DNA from: JAAUTG01 sp964458705
GTDB lineage: Bacteria > Bacteroidota > Bacteroidia > Chitinophagales > Saprospiraceae
NCBI GenBank assembly: GCA_964458705.1
Contig: CAYWKD010000001.1
Span: forward strand, 62,001 to 126,000
Direction: 5' to 3'
Length of the DNA stretch: 64,000 nucleotides
Position numbers and translations under genes: made by a program. The notes under the pieces were generated by a model, which was not told the origin of the DNA, did not search any database, and saw nothing but the letters and a program-made list of their open reading frames with translations. The stretch's first letter is position 1; every line of letters starts with the position of its first letter. Positions 1-8,107 of this stretch are shown one piece after another.

Positions 1-178
1 CGAGTTCTAGCGTAATGGGTTGTTGATTACCAAAGTGCTTTTCACTCCACTGCCCCTTTAAATCAATAGGTTCACCATTTTTCCCTACTAAGCTAGGCTG
101 CTTAGCATCAAAATTTTCATATACGTTAGGGAAAGATAGTACTTCTACAAATTTTTGTAATTTATTTCGCTTACTCAT
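1..178 (-). CDS. trmB: tRNA (guanine-N7-)-methyltransferase TrmB, N-terminal part
   Basis: Only the first 59 codons are in the window; the gene runs off the left edge. Translation from the ATG at 178 gives MSKRNKLQKFVEVLSF followed by PNVYENF, and then an ITLELG stretch that begins the SAM-binding motif I. This is the typical amino end of TrmB, which makes m7G46 in tRNA. It lies 49 bp downstream of prfC on the same strand and may be co-transcribed with it. The assignment rests on the N-terminal pattern alone; the catalytic domain is outside the window. Confidence 0.8.
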   Translation of the reverse strand, partial: MSKRNKLQKFVEVLSFPNVYENFDAKQPSLVGKNGEPIDLKGQWSEKHFGNQQPITLEL

Positions 179-227
179 TAAATACGGGTAAAGAGATTTG
201 AAACATTCAATAGAATACCTACTACAA

Positions 228-1808
228 TCAAAATTCGCTAGTAAAGTAAAATTGAACTGCTGGATGATTTTCTTGCACCATCTTTAATGCCCAGGCGCTC
301 TGTGCTAAATAAACCCAACTGCCGTGTTTATCTTTTGCTAAGTCTTGCTTTCGTCGCTGCCGAAACGCTTTGAGTTCCTCTTCCTCCTCACAAGTTATCC
401 AGCAGGCTTTATGCAAACTTAGTGGTTCATAGGAAACTGATGCACCATACTCATGCTTTAGTCGATATTGAATCACGTCAAATTGTAATGCTCCAACAGT
501 GCCAATAATTTTCCGTTGGTTAATCTCCCGGATAAATAGCTGTGCAACTCCCTCATCCATTAGCTGATCTAACCCTTTATTTAGTTGTTTTTGCTTCATG
601 GGATCAGCATTTACAACATAGCGAAACTGCTCGGGCGAAAAGCTTGGAATCCCTTTGAAATGAAGTGCTTCGCCACTGGTCAGAGCATCGCCAATTTTAA
701 AGTTGCCACTATCATAAAGCCCAACTACATCTCCAGGATAAGCATCATCTACAACTTCTTTTTTAGAGGCCATAAAAGTCGTAGGGTTAGAAAACTTCAT
801 TTTTCTTTCTTGCCGAACATGGTAGTAATTGGTATTGCGTTCAAACTTCCCGGAGCAGATTCGCATGAATGCGATTCGATCACGATGCTTTGGATCCATG
901 TTGGCATGAATTTTAAACACAAAACCTGAGAATTGGTCTTCATAAGGATCAATTGGTCGCTCTTCCGTAATACGTGGCAGAGGCGAAGGCGCAATTTCAA
1001 CAAAACAATCTAGCATTTCCTTTACTCCAAAATTATTGATTGCCGAACCGAAAAAGACGGGTGAAATTTCACCATTCAAATAGGCTGATTGTTCAAAGCC
1101 AGGATATACTTCATCTACTAAAGTCGCCTCTTCTCTCAATTCATCTGCCGCTGCTTCACCAATATATTTTTCTAACTCTGGATCGTTCAAATCATCAAAA
1201 GCTACTGTTGCTTCGCTACTCTGCTTTCCATGAGGTCTGAACAATATTAAGCTCTTCTTATACAAGTCATATACTCCTTGAAAATTATAACCCATACCGA
1301 TTGGCCAACTCAGCGGTCTTACATTCAACCCTAGCTTTTCCTCTACTTCATCCAATAAATCGAACGCATCCTTTCCTTCTCTATCCAATTTATTGATAAA
1401 AACAATGATTGGTGTTTTACGCATTTTGCATACACCGACCAATTTTTCTGTTTGCTCTTCTACTCCTTTCGCCACATCAATCACTACAATCACGCTATCT
1501 ACTGCCGTCAGAGTGCGATAAGTATCTTCTGCAAAATCTTTGTGACCAGGTGTATCTAAAATATTTACTTTCAAGTCTCTATACTCGAATCCCATCACAG
1601 AAGTTGCTACTGAAATACCCCGCTGCTTCTCAATTTCCATAAAGTCAGAAGTAGCTGTTTTCTTTATTTTGTTGGATTTTACCGCACCAGCCGTTTGAAT
1701 GGCACCACCGAACAGCAGTAGCTTTTCAGTCAAAGTAGTCTTACCCGCATCTGGGTGACTAATGATTCCAAAGGTTCTACGTTTATTAATCTCGTTCTCG
1801 AATTTCAT
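228..1808 (-). CDS. prfC: Peptide chain release factor 3 (RF3)
   Basis: Translation GTPase that recycles RF1/RF2 from the ribosome after termination. The 526-aa product has G1 HPDAGKTT near residue 18, the switch region QRGISVATSVM, G3 DTPGHKDF, G4 NKLD, then an EF-Tu domain-2-like region and the RF3 C-terminal domain with IIGTVGALQFDV. The frame is open upstream to 1856, but I place the start at the ATG at 1808 (MKFENEINKRR), because family members begin just before the FGIISHPDAGKT block. Length is normal for RF3 (about 525-530 aa). trmB follows after 49 bp. Confidence 0.96.
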   Translation of the reverse strand: MKFENEINKRRTFGIISHPDAGKTTLTEKLLLFGGAIQTAGAVKSNKIKKTATSDFMEIEKQRGISVATSVMGFEYRDLKVNILDTPGHKDFAEDTYRTLTAVDSVIVVIDVAKGVEEQTEKLVGVCKMRKTPIIVFINKLDREGKDAFDLLDEVEEKLGLNVRPLSWPIGMGYNFQGVYDLYKKSLILFRPHGKQSSEATVAFDDLNDPELEKYIGEAAADELREEATLVDEVYPGFEQSAYLNGEISPVFFGSAINNFGVKEMLDCFVEIAPSPLPRITEERPIDPYEDQFSGFVFKIHANMDPKHRDRIAFMRICSGKFERNTNYYHVRQERKMKFSNPTTFMASKKEVVDDAYPGDVVGLYDSGNFKIGDALTSGEALHFKGIPSFSPEQFRYVVNADPMKQKQLNKGLDQLMDEGVAQLFIREINQRKIIGTVGALQFDVIQYRLKHEYGASVSYEPLSLHKACWITCEEEEELKAFRQRRKQDLAKDKHGSWVYLAQSAWALKMVQENHPAVQFYFTSEF

Positions 1809-2056
1809 TTTTTCTGAATTAGCTCGCAAATTTAGTAAGTTCATTGGCAAGATCAAAAGGGCCTAAGTTTTGTGAAGTATGGAAATAGTATTTTGTTAAT
1901 TTAGCCCAAAGCCAGTATTTGTCTAATTTGATGCTAAACCCTCGCACTCAGCATCAAGAATATATTGCTTAAAATTGTAAAGCGTTCAAATACAAAAAAG
2001 CTAAAAACTGTGAATAACTATTAACCGCTACCCTATTTTCGGCTTATTACTTCCTA

Positions 2057-2911
2057 TTAGTGCAAAGGAAACACCTCTCCTGCCAAGACCATTGCCTTCA
2101 AAAAAGCATGAATGTCCACAGAAAAGTTAGGATGCACTTCTTGAAAATGTGACACCATATTTTCCGTAGGCATATTGCCCGTCAGTTCATCTTTTGCCAT
2201 TGGGCAGCCACCATAACCTTTAACTGCACCATCAAATCTGCGACAGCCATTGTGGTAGGCAGCTACTATTTTCTCTTTCCAAGTCAAGGGAGTCGTATGC
2301 AAATGTGCACCAATTTCAACACTTGTGTAAAGTGGTAGTAAATTAGAAAAAAGGTAGGCAATACTATCAGGATTAGAAACTCCAATGGTGTCAGAAAGCT
2401 GAATGATTTGAATACCCATTTTGACTAGGCGATTTGTCCATTGATGCACAATATCTACATTCCAAGGATCACCATAAGGATTGCCAAAGCCCATTGAAAT
2501 ATAAATGACCATTTGTTTGCCGTATTGCTGACAAAGTAACTGAATTTGCTCCACCCGTTCTAGGGATTCTTCGATGGTTGCATTCGTATTCCTGATTTGA
2601 AAGGTCTCTGATATTGAGAATGGATAACCTAGATAAGTAATTTCATCAAATTGCACCGCATCGCTTGCCCCTCTTTGATTAGCAACAATTGCTAATAGCT
2701 TAGTTTGGGTTTCACTCAAATCTAATAACTCTAGCACATTGGCTGTGTCTCGCATTTGTGGAATAGCTTTCGGAGAAACAAAACTACCAAAATCAATTGT
2801 ATCAAAGCCCACTTTAAGTAACTGATTGATGTAGTTTGCCTTCTTTTCTGTTGAAATAAAGGGCTTTATTCCTTGCATAGCATCTCTAGGACATTCAATC
2901 AGTTTGAGCAT
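2057..2911 (-). CDS. Hydroxymethylglutaryl-CoA lyase
   Basis: Cleaves 3-hydroxy-3-methylglutaryl-CoA to acetoacetate and acetyl-CoA, the last step of leucine catabolism. The 284-aa protein is a DRE-TIM-type barrel. It begins ECPRDAMQG, the equivalent of the metal and substrate-binding ERDG(L/W)Q block, has the H-x-H metal ligands in GAHLHTT, and carries the family signature around the catalytic cysteine in GGCPMAKDELTGNMPTE near residue 235. Length is slightly short of the mitochondrial family and normal for bacteria. It is divergent from the small membrane protein operon at 3001, so the 89-bp gap probably holds both promoters. No other leucine-degradation gene is beside it. Confidence 0.9.
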   Translation of the reverse strand: MLKLIECPRDAMQGIKPFISTEKKANYINQLLKVGFDTIDFGSFVSPKAIPQMRDTANVLELLDLSETQTKLLAIVANQRGASDAVQFDEITYLGYPFSISETFQIRNTNATIEESLERVEQIQLLCQQYGKQMVIYISMGFGNPYGDPWNVDIVHQWTNRLVKMGIQIIQLSDTIGVSNPDSIAYLFSNLLPLYTSVEIGAHLHTTPLTWKEKIVAAYHNGCRRFDGAVKGYGGCPMAKDELTGNMPTENMVSHFQEVHPNFSVDIHAFLKAMVLAGEVFPLH

Positions 2912-3000
2912 ATTTGACTTATTCTAATTTAGATCACTTAACCTACTAAACCATCAAAACAATAAGCTGTTTCATTGAGTATGTAATTTATCAATAGATT

Positions 3001-3228
3001 ATGAAGAAGAATAAAGGTTTATTTACTCTAGTCGGGTTTCTGTTGTTTGTTTATGGCACACTAGCCTTAGTGCTTAGCCTAATTGGAGCAAAATTATCCT
3101 TCTTGGTTTGGCTAGATGCGCCAGGTGCATTGTTCGGTTTGATTATGAAATTATTAATGATTATGCTAGGTGTCATTATTGTTTATTTGGCAAGAACTGA
3201 TTTTTCTGGTGAAGAACCTATTCGATAA
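3001..3228 (+). CDS. Small two-helix membrane protein, function unknown
   Basis: A 75-aa protein with two clear hydrophobic spans (about residues 7-28 and 42-64) separated by a short loop and ended by a charged tail. I do not recognise a named family. The gene is probably real: its stop is followed after one base by the ATG of the phosphatase gene, so the two are likely translated together, and mnmE follows directly. An inner-membrane location is inferred from the hydrophobic pattern. Confidence 0.7.
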   Translation: MKKNKGLFTLVGFLLFVYGTLALVLSLIGAKLSFLVWLDAPGALFGLIMKLLMIMLGVIIVYLARTDFSGEEPIR

Positions 3229-3229
3229 G

Positions 3230-3682
3230 ATGAAGATATTAATGGTTTGCCTAGGCAATATCTGTCGCTCACCCTTAGCAGAAGGGATTCTGAAAGAAAA
3301 AATTAAGCAACGACAACTCAATTGGTTAGTGGACTCAGCGGGCACAGGATCGTGGCATGTAGGAAATTCACCTGATCATCGCTCCATTGCTGTCGCCAAG
3401 AAAAATAATATTGATATAACAGATCAACAAGCACGCAAATTACAGACAACGGACTTAGAGTCATTTGACCTAATCCTTGCTATGGATAGCTCTAACTATA
3501 GAGATATTATTCAGCTATCTAGCACGGAAGCACAAGCCAACAAAGTTAAGCTCATTATGAGTTTTGTGCATCCAGAAGAAAATATTAACGTCCCAGATCC
3601 CTACTGGAATGATGATGGCTTTGAGCAAGTATTTAGCATGATAGATCGCGCTTGTGAAAAGATTATTGAAGCCTACACTTAG
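3230..3682 (+). CDS. Low-molecular-weight protein-tyrosine phosphatase
   Basis: Cytoplasmic phosphatase of the LMW-PTP family, removing phosphate from protein tyrosines or small phosphoesters. From the ATG at 3230 the 150-aa product opens MKILMVCLGNICRSPLAEG, which holds the CX5R(S) phosphate loop with Cys7 nucleophile and Arg13. The general-acid Asp is in VPDPYW near residue 120. The frame is open further upstream to 3170, but that would overlap the membrane-protein gene and add unrelated residues, so 3230 is preferred. The gene is sandwiched with no space between the membrane protein and mnmE, which suggests one operon. Confidence 0.93.
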   Translation: MKILMVCLGNICRSPLAEGILKEKIKQRQLNWLVDSAGTGSWHVGNSPDHRSIAVAKKNNIDITDQQARKLQTTDLESFDLILAMDSSNYRDIIQLSSTEAQANKVKLIMSFVHPEENINVPDPYWNDDGFEQVFSMIDRACEKIIEAYT

Positions 3683-5113
3683 ATGAATTATACCAACATT
3701 GACTTTTCTGATACTATAGTCGCTTTGGCTACTCCACAAGGCGTTGGTGCCATTGGTGTGATTCGGCTTTCTGGTGAGCGAGCTATTTCCATTGTAAATA
3801 ATTCATTCACAGGAAAAAACTTGCTAAAACAGCCCTCTCATACTTTGCATTACGGCAGCATCAAAAATGAATCAGACAAAGTCATTGATGATGTGCTCGT
3901 CTCTATTTTTGCTGCGCCGACTAGTTACACTAAAGAAAATGTAGTTGAAGTTTCCTGTCATGGTTCAAGTTATATTATTCAACAACTGCTAGAACTTTTC
4001 ATACAAAAAGGGGCAAGACTAGCAAGAAAGGGAGAGTTCACGCAACGAGCATTCTTGAACGGTCAATTTGATCTTTCACAAGCCGAAGCAGTGGCCGATT
4101 TAATTGCTTCTAACTCCGCTAAATCGCATGAAATAGCGCTGAAGCAAATGCGAGGTGGCATTTCTGATGAAATCCAACAACTGCGAACTGAATTGATTGA
4201 TTTTGCCAGCTTGATAGAACTAGAACTCGATTTTGGAGAAGAAGACGTAGAGTTTGCGAACCGAGATGATCTAAGGCAAACCGTACAACGCATACAATCT
4301 TACATCCAAGCACTCATTCAGTCCTTTACTCTAGGAAATGCCATTAAAAACGGTATAAACACGGTTATTGCAGGTCGCCCAAATGCTGGAAAATCTACCC
4401 TACTCAATGCTTTGCTCAATGAAGATCGCGCCATTGTTTCTGATATTGCAGGCACGACTCGCGACACTATCGAGGAAGTCCTCAACATTAACGGTATCGC
4501 TTTTCGGTTGATAGATACAGCGGGCATAAGAGAAGCACAAGATCAAATAGAAACCATGGGTGTAGAAAAAACCATGCAAAAAATTCAACAGTCTGCTATT
4601 TTGCTGTACGTCTTTGACGTTATTGAGACTTCACCCGAAGAAGTAGCAAAAGACCTACAAAAACTCATCTCTCATAGCAATTCTTCCACAACTCCTTCTC
4701 CATCTTTACTTCTTATTGCCAACAAAATGGACTTAAATCCTTACACCAAACTTGAGCATTATACAGACCAACTGCACCTTACAAATTATCAATTACAAGC
4801 CGACCAATTCATTCCAATTTCGGCGGTGAACAAAATGAATATAGGCTACCTCAAAGAACAGCTACACCAAACTGTCCAAAAAGGAACATTACAAACGGAA
4901 ACCATCATCTCTAACATCCGCCACGTTGAAGCCTTGCAAAAAGCCTACACCAGTCTCCACAACGTTCTGACAGGTATGGAAACTGGCATTCCTTCCGATT
5001 TTATCGCAATGGATATTCGACAAGCACTACACCATTTGGGTAGTATCGTCGGAAAAGTGAGTACGGATGACTTACTAGCAAATATCTTTGGTAAATTTTG
5101 TATTGGAAAATAA
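3683..5113 (+). CDS. mnmE: tRNA modification GTPase MnmE
   Basis: With MnmG it installs the carboxymethylaminomethyl group on U34 of certain tRNAs. The 476-aa protein has the N-terminal folate-binding domain (DTIVALATPQGVGAIGVIRLSG, CHGS, RKGEFTQRAFLNG), a helical domain interrupted by a Ras-like G domain (GRPNAGKST near residue 230, DIAGTTRDTIEE, DTAG, NKMD), and the C-terminal FCIGK ending with the conserved cysteine. Full length. The ATG directly follows the TAG of the phosphatase gene. Confidence 0.97.
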   Translation: MNYTNIDFSDTIVALATPQGVGAIGVIRLSGERAISIVNNSFTGKNLLKQPSHTLHYGSIKNESDKVIDDVLVSIFAAPTSYTKENVVEVSCHGSSYIIQQLLELFIQKGARLARKGEFTQRAFLNGQFDLSQAEAVADLIASNSAKSHEIALKQMRGGISDEIQQLRTELIDFASLIELELDFGEEDVEFANRDDLRQTVQRIQSYIQALIQSFTLGNAIKNGINTVIAGRPNAGKSTLLNALLNEDRAIVSDIAGTTRDTIEEVLNINGIAFRLIDTAGIREAQDQIETMGVEKTMQKIQQSAILLYVFDVIETSPEEVAKDLQKLISHSNSSTTPSPSLLLIANKMDLNPYTKLEHYTDQLHLTNYQLQADQFIPISAVNKMNIGYLKEQLHQTVQKGTLQTETIISNIRHVEALQKAYTSLHNVLTGMETGIPSDFIAMDIRQALHHLGSIVGKVSTDDLLANIFGKFCIGK

Positions 5114-5160
5114 CTATCAAACCTTGAGAGTTCCGCAAAAAACCGCTTCTAGTTTGGCGT

Positions 5161-5376
5161 ATGATCTATTCGGATTACGATGTGTTGACAGTGCGTGTGT
5201 TTACGCGCAAGCAGGCAGGTGTAGAGGAAATAATTTCCATAGATACTGACGGTGGCGTTGGTTTTTTACACAAGAGTAAGAATTATGTGGCTGGATATGG
5301 CGCTTCGTTAGGGGAGTTAAATGCCACTGCTGATACGATTTTAGTTTATCCTTATCGAAATGGAAAAAGAAGATAA
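5161..5376 (+). CDS. Short hypothetical protein, possibly a gene remnant
   Basis: A 71-aa reading frame with a balanced amino-acid composition (MIYSDYDVLTVRVFTRKQ ... PYRNGKRR), no signal peptide and no membrane span. It starts 47 bp after mnmE on the same strand. I do not recognise a family. The frame is open about 12 codons upstream without a better start, so it could be the surviving end of a longer protein or a small real gene expressed from the mnmE operon. Coding status is uncertain. Confidence 0.35.
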   Translation: MIYSDYDVLTVRVFTRKQAGVEEIISIDTDGGVGFLHKSKNYVAGYGASLGELNATADTILVYPYRNGKRR

Positions 5377-5427
5377 TAAAAAACTCAGTTTTATACACTC
5401 AGCAAACTATTCTATATATTAGCGATC

Positions 5428-5537
5428 TAAGTAAGTGGACAAAATTGTTTACAGATTAAAATTGTTTATCTATTTACACAATCTCTTGTTAATGTGATTA
5501 TTGTATCACTAAATATTTAAATCTGTCCACTTACTTA
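5428..5537. repeat. 14-bp inverted repeat pair spanning 110 bp upstream of pruA
   Basis: TAAGTAAGTGGACA at 5428-5441 is perfectly complementary to TGTCCACTTACTTA at 5524-5537, with an 82-nt AT-rich interior that contains a small GTGAT/ATCAC hairpin. No target-site duplication is visible. It could be a tiny MITE-like element, or a regulatory site (paired operators) for pruA, which begins 40 bp further on. The complementarity is seen directly; the role is open. Confidence 0.6.
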
Positions 5538-5576
5538 TCAAATTTATTTTCAAATAAAATCAAAACAACAAATACT

Positions 5577-7202
5577 ATGTCGAATGCTATATCTAGCGTC
5601 CCAACAGCAGTGAATGAACCTGTTTACAGTTATGCGCCAAATACACCCGAGCGAGCTATGCTACAAGCAGCACTAGATGAGCTGAAAGCCCAGCAGCGAG
5701 AGATTCCAATGACGATCAACGGTCAAAAAGTTACCACCACTAATCGAGTAGCCATTCATCCTCCACATGAACTAAAGCACACTTTAGGATACTACCATAG
5801 AGGTACAAAAGAGCAGGTGCAACAAGCAGTGGATGCTGCACTTGAAGCACAGGCGGAGTGGGCAAATATGGCTTGGGAGCAGCGAGCTGCCATTTTTCTA
5901 AAGGCTGCAGATTTGATCTCAGGGCCTTATCGTGGTAAAGTCAATGCAGCAACGATGCTATGTCAATCTAAAAATGCTTATCAAGCAGAAATAGATGCAG
6001 TAGCAGAGTTAGCAGATTTTTTGCGCTTTAATGTGCAGTATTTAACAGAAATTTATCAGCAGCAGCCAATCAGCTCTAAAAATATTTGGAATCGACTGGA
6101 ATACAGACCGTTAGAGGGTTTTGTCTTTGCCATTACACCATTCAATTTTACTGCAATTTCAGGTAATTTACCGGCTGCACCAGCTATGTGTGGCAACACG
6201 GTAATTTGGAAGCCAGCCGATAGTCAGATTTATTCTGCTTCTATCATTATGGATATTTTTGAAGAAGCGGGATTACCGAAAGGTGTGATTAACCTAATTT
6301 TTGTGGATGGCCCCGAAGCTGGAGATATCATATTCAACCACCCTGATTTTACAGGCTTACATTTCACGGGAAGTACGGCAGTATTCAAGCAATTGTGGAA
6401 GACCATCGGCAACAATATTGATAAATACAAGACTTATCCAAGAATTGTAGGTGAGACAGGAGGTAAGGATTTTTTGATTGCTCATCCTTCTGCTAATGCT
6501 CAAGAAGTGGTAACGGCTCTGAGTCGTGGAGCTTATGAATTTCAGGGACAAAAATGTTCGGCTGCATCCAGAGCCTACATTCCAAAGAGCTTGTGGAATA
6601 ACGTCCATGCGGGTTTGAAGAAAGATATCGAATCCTTTAAAATTGGTACAACGGAAGACTTTTCAAACTTTATCAATGCAGTAATTGATGAACGTGCTTT
6701 CGATAAAATTGTGAGTTATATTGAACAAGCAAGACAAGACGCAGATGCAAGTATTCTAATCGGTGGCACATACAGCAAATCGGAAGGCTACTTCATACAG
6801 CCAACTGTTATTTTAGCAAAATCACCTGATTATCGAACAATGGTTGAAGAAATATTTGGACCTGTCCTAACGATTTATGTCTATGAAGATGAGCAATATG
6901 AGGCTACGTTAGAGTTGCTAGATCAGACTTCTGAATATGCCTTAACAGGAGCGGTTTTTTCTAAAGACCGAGCAGCCGTCCAGCTGGCTATTGATAAATT
7001 GAGAAATTCGGCGGGTAATTTTTACATCAACGATAAACCAACAGGCGCAGTGGTCGGTCAGCAGCCATTTGGAGGTGCAAGGGCTTCGGGGACAAATGAT
7101 AAAGCAGGTTCTATCCTGAATCTTTATCGTTGGTTGTCGCCTAGAACAATTAAAGAAAATTTTGTCCCGTCAACAGACTATCGCTATCCGTTTTTGGGAT
7201 AG
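5577..7202 (+). CDS. pruA: L-glutamate gamma-semialdehyde (1-pyrroline-5-carboxylate) dehydrogenase
   Basis: NAD-dependent oxidation of glutamate semialdehyde to glutamate, the second step of proline catabolism. The 541-aa protein is a stand-alone P5CDH of the aldehyde dehydrogenase superfamily. Visible are the NAD-binding stretch ITPFNFTAISGNLP, the catalytic glutamate in VGETGGKDF, the catalytic cysteine in FQGQKCSAASR, and the C-terminal PFGGARASGTNDKAG block. There is no fused proline dehydrogenase domain and no putA/prodh neighbour, so the two steps are on separate genes, as usual in Bacteroidota. An inverted repeat precedes it and a strong terminator follows. Confidence 0.95.
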   Translation: MSNAISSVPTAVNEPVYSYAPNTPERAMLQAALDELKAQQREIPMTINGQKVTTTNRVAIHPPHELKHTLGYYHRGTKEQVQQAVDAALEAQAEWANMAWEQRAAIFLKAADLISGPYRGKVNAATMLCQSKNAYQAEIDAVAELADFLRFNVQYLTEIYQQQPISSKNIWNRLEYRPLEGFVFAITPFNFTAISGNLPAAPAMCGNTVIWKPADSQIYSASIIMDIFEEAGLPKGVINLIFVDGPEAGDIIFNHPDFTGLHFTGSTAVFKQLWKTIGNNIDKYKTYPRIVGETGGKDFLIAHPSANAQEVVTALSRGAYEFQGQKCSAASRAYIPKSLWNNVHAGLKKDIESFKIGTTEDFSNFINAVIDERAFDKIVSYIEQARQDADASILIGGTYSKSEGYFIQPTVILAKSPDYRTMVEEIFGPVLTIYVYEDEQYEATLELLDQTSEYALTGAVFSKDRAAVQLAIDKLRNSAGNFYINDKPTGAVVGQQPFGGARASGTNDKAGSILNLYRWLSPRTIKENFVPSTDYRYPFLG

Positions 7203-7210
7203 GAGGGCTC

Positions 7211-7260
7211 TGAATGTTCAAAGTTGTTATAATCACAACTTTGAACATTCAAATTTTTTT
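7211..7260 (+). terminator. Intrinsic terminator of pruA
   Basis: TGAATGTTCAAAGTTGT (7211-7227) pairs perfectly over 17 bp with ACAACTTTGAACATTCA (7235-7251), with a 7-nt loop, followed directly by AA and a run of T. It ends the plus-strand transcript 8 bp after the pruA stop and separates it from convergent leuD. Confidence 0.9.
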
Positions 7261-7267
7261 CAGCATC

Positions 7268-7861
7268 CTAGACTTGTGACATTTCAAATGCTTCAATTTT
7301 TTCTCTCATACTCAGCAAGTAGTCAATATCATCATAGCCATTTAAAAGACATTCTTTTTTGTAAGCAGTAATATCGAAACTTACAGTTGCCCCAGTAGCA
7401 TTGATGGTGAACGTTTGATTAGGTAAATCAACAAAAAAGGTTGTGTCAGGATCAGCCTCAATTGCTTCAAAGATTTGCTGCAAAAAAGCTTCGCTTACAG
7501 TTACTGGCAGCACGCCGTTATTCAGAGCGTTATTCTTGAAGATATCTGCAAAGAAGCTAGAAACTACTACTTTGAAACCATAATCTTCTACTGCCCAAGC
7601 TGCATGCTCTCGACTAGAACCGCAACCGAAGTTTTTACCTGCTACTAAGATTTCACCTGTGTAAGTTGAATTGTTCAACACAAAATCTTGAATAGGCTCA
7701 TTATTTGCATCGTATCGCCAGTCCCGAAAAAGATTTTCACCAAATCCATCTCTGGTTGTTGCTTTCAAAAAACGAGCAGGAATTATTTGATCCGTATCCA
7801 CATTTTCAATCGGTAATGGAACTGCCTTGGAGGTGATTGTTGAAAATTTCTTTATCGCCAT
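7268..7861 (-). CDS. leuD: 3-isopropylmalate dehydratase small subunit
   Basis: Swivel-domain subunit of isopropylmalate isomerase, which pairs with the iron-sulfur subunit LeuC in leucine biosynthesis. The 197-aa product from the ATG at 7861 contains NVDTDQIIPARFLK and the substrate-binding GKNFGCGSSREHAAWA. The frame is open to 7942, but the extra 27 residues are unlike the family, so the internal ATG is used. Unusually, leuC and the other leu genes are not adjacent: the neighbours are pruA and a glycoside hydrolase, so leuC must lie elsewhere. Confidence 0.93.
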   Translation of the reverse strand: MAIKKFSTITSKAVPLPIENVDTDQIIPARFLKATTRDGFGENLFRDWRYDANNEPIQDFVLNNSTYTGEILVAGKNFGCGSSREHAAWAVEDYGFKVVVSSFFADIFKNNALNNGVLPVTVSEAFLQQIFEAIEADPDTTFFVDLPNQTFTINATGATVSFDITAYKKECLLNGYDDIDYLLSMREKIEAFEMSQV

Positions 7862-8107
7862 TGTATCTAATTGTTTTACGCAAGTGAATGAACAGCCAGA
7901 GCTAAAGTTGAGAAATCTATTCAGGATCGTGCTGTACGGCATAATTGACTACCTGATTTATCACAAATTTAGAGTTTGTTTGTAATACACCATAAGACGT
8001 TACTAACAAAAAGTAGAATCATAACTCCGCTCAATTACGAGTGCTAATAAGTTTTTTAATTAAATGCTTTCAGTAGCTGATATCCTCTAATCAGAACACG
8101 AAACAAC

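Noticed and set aside
3170..3229. Upstream extension of the phosphatase gene
   Set aside because: The extra 20 residues are the out-of-frame end of the membrane-protein gene and do not resemble LMW-PTP amino ends.
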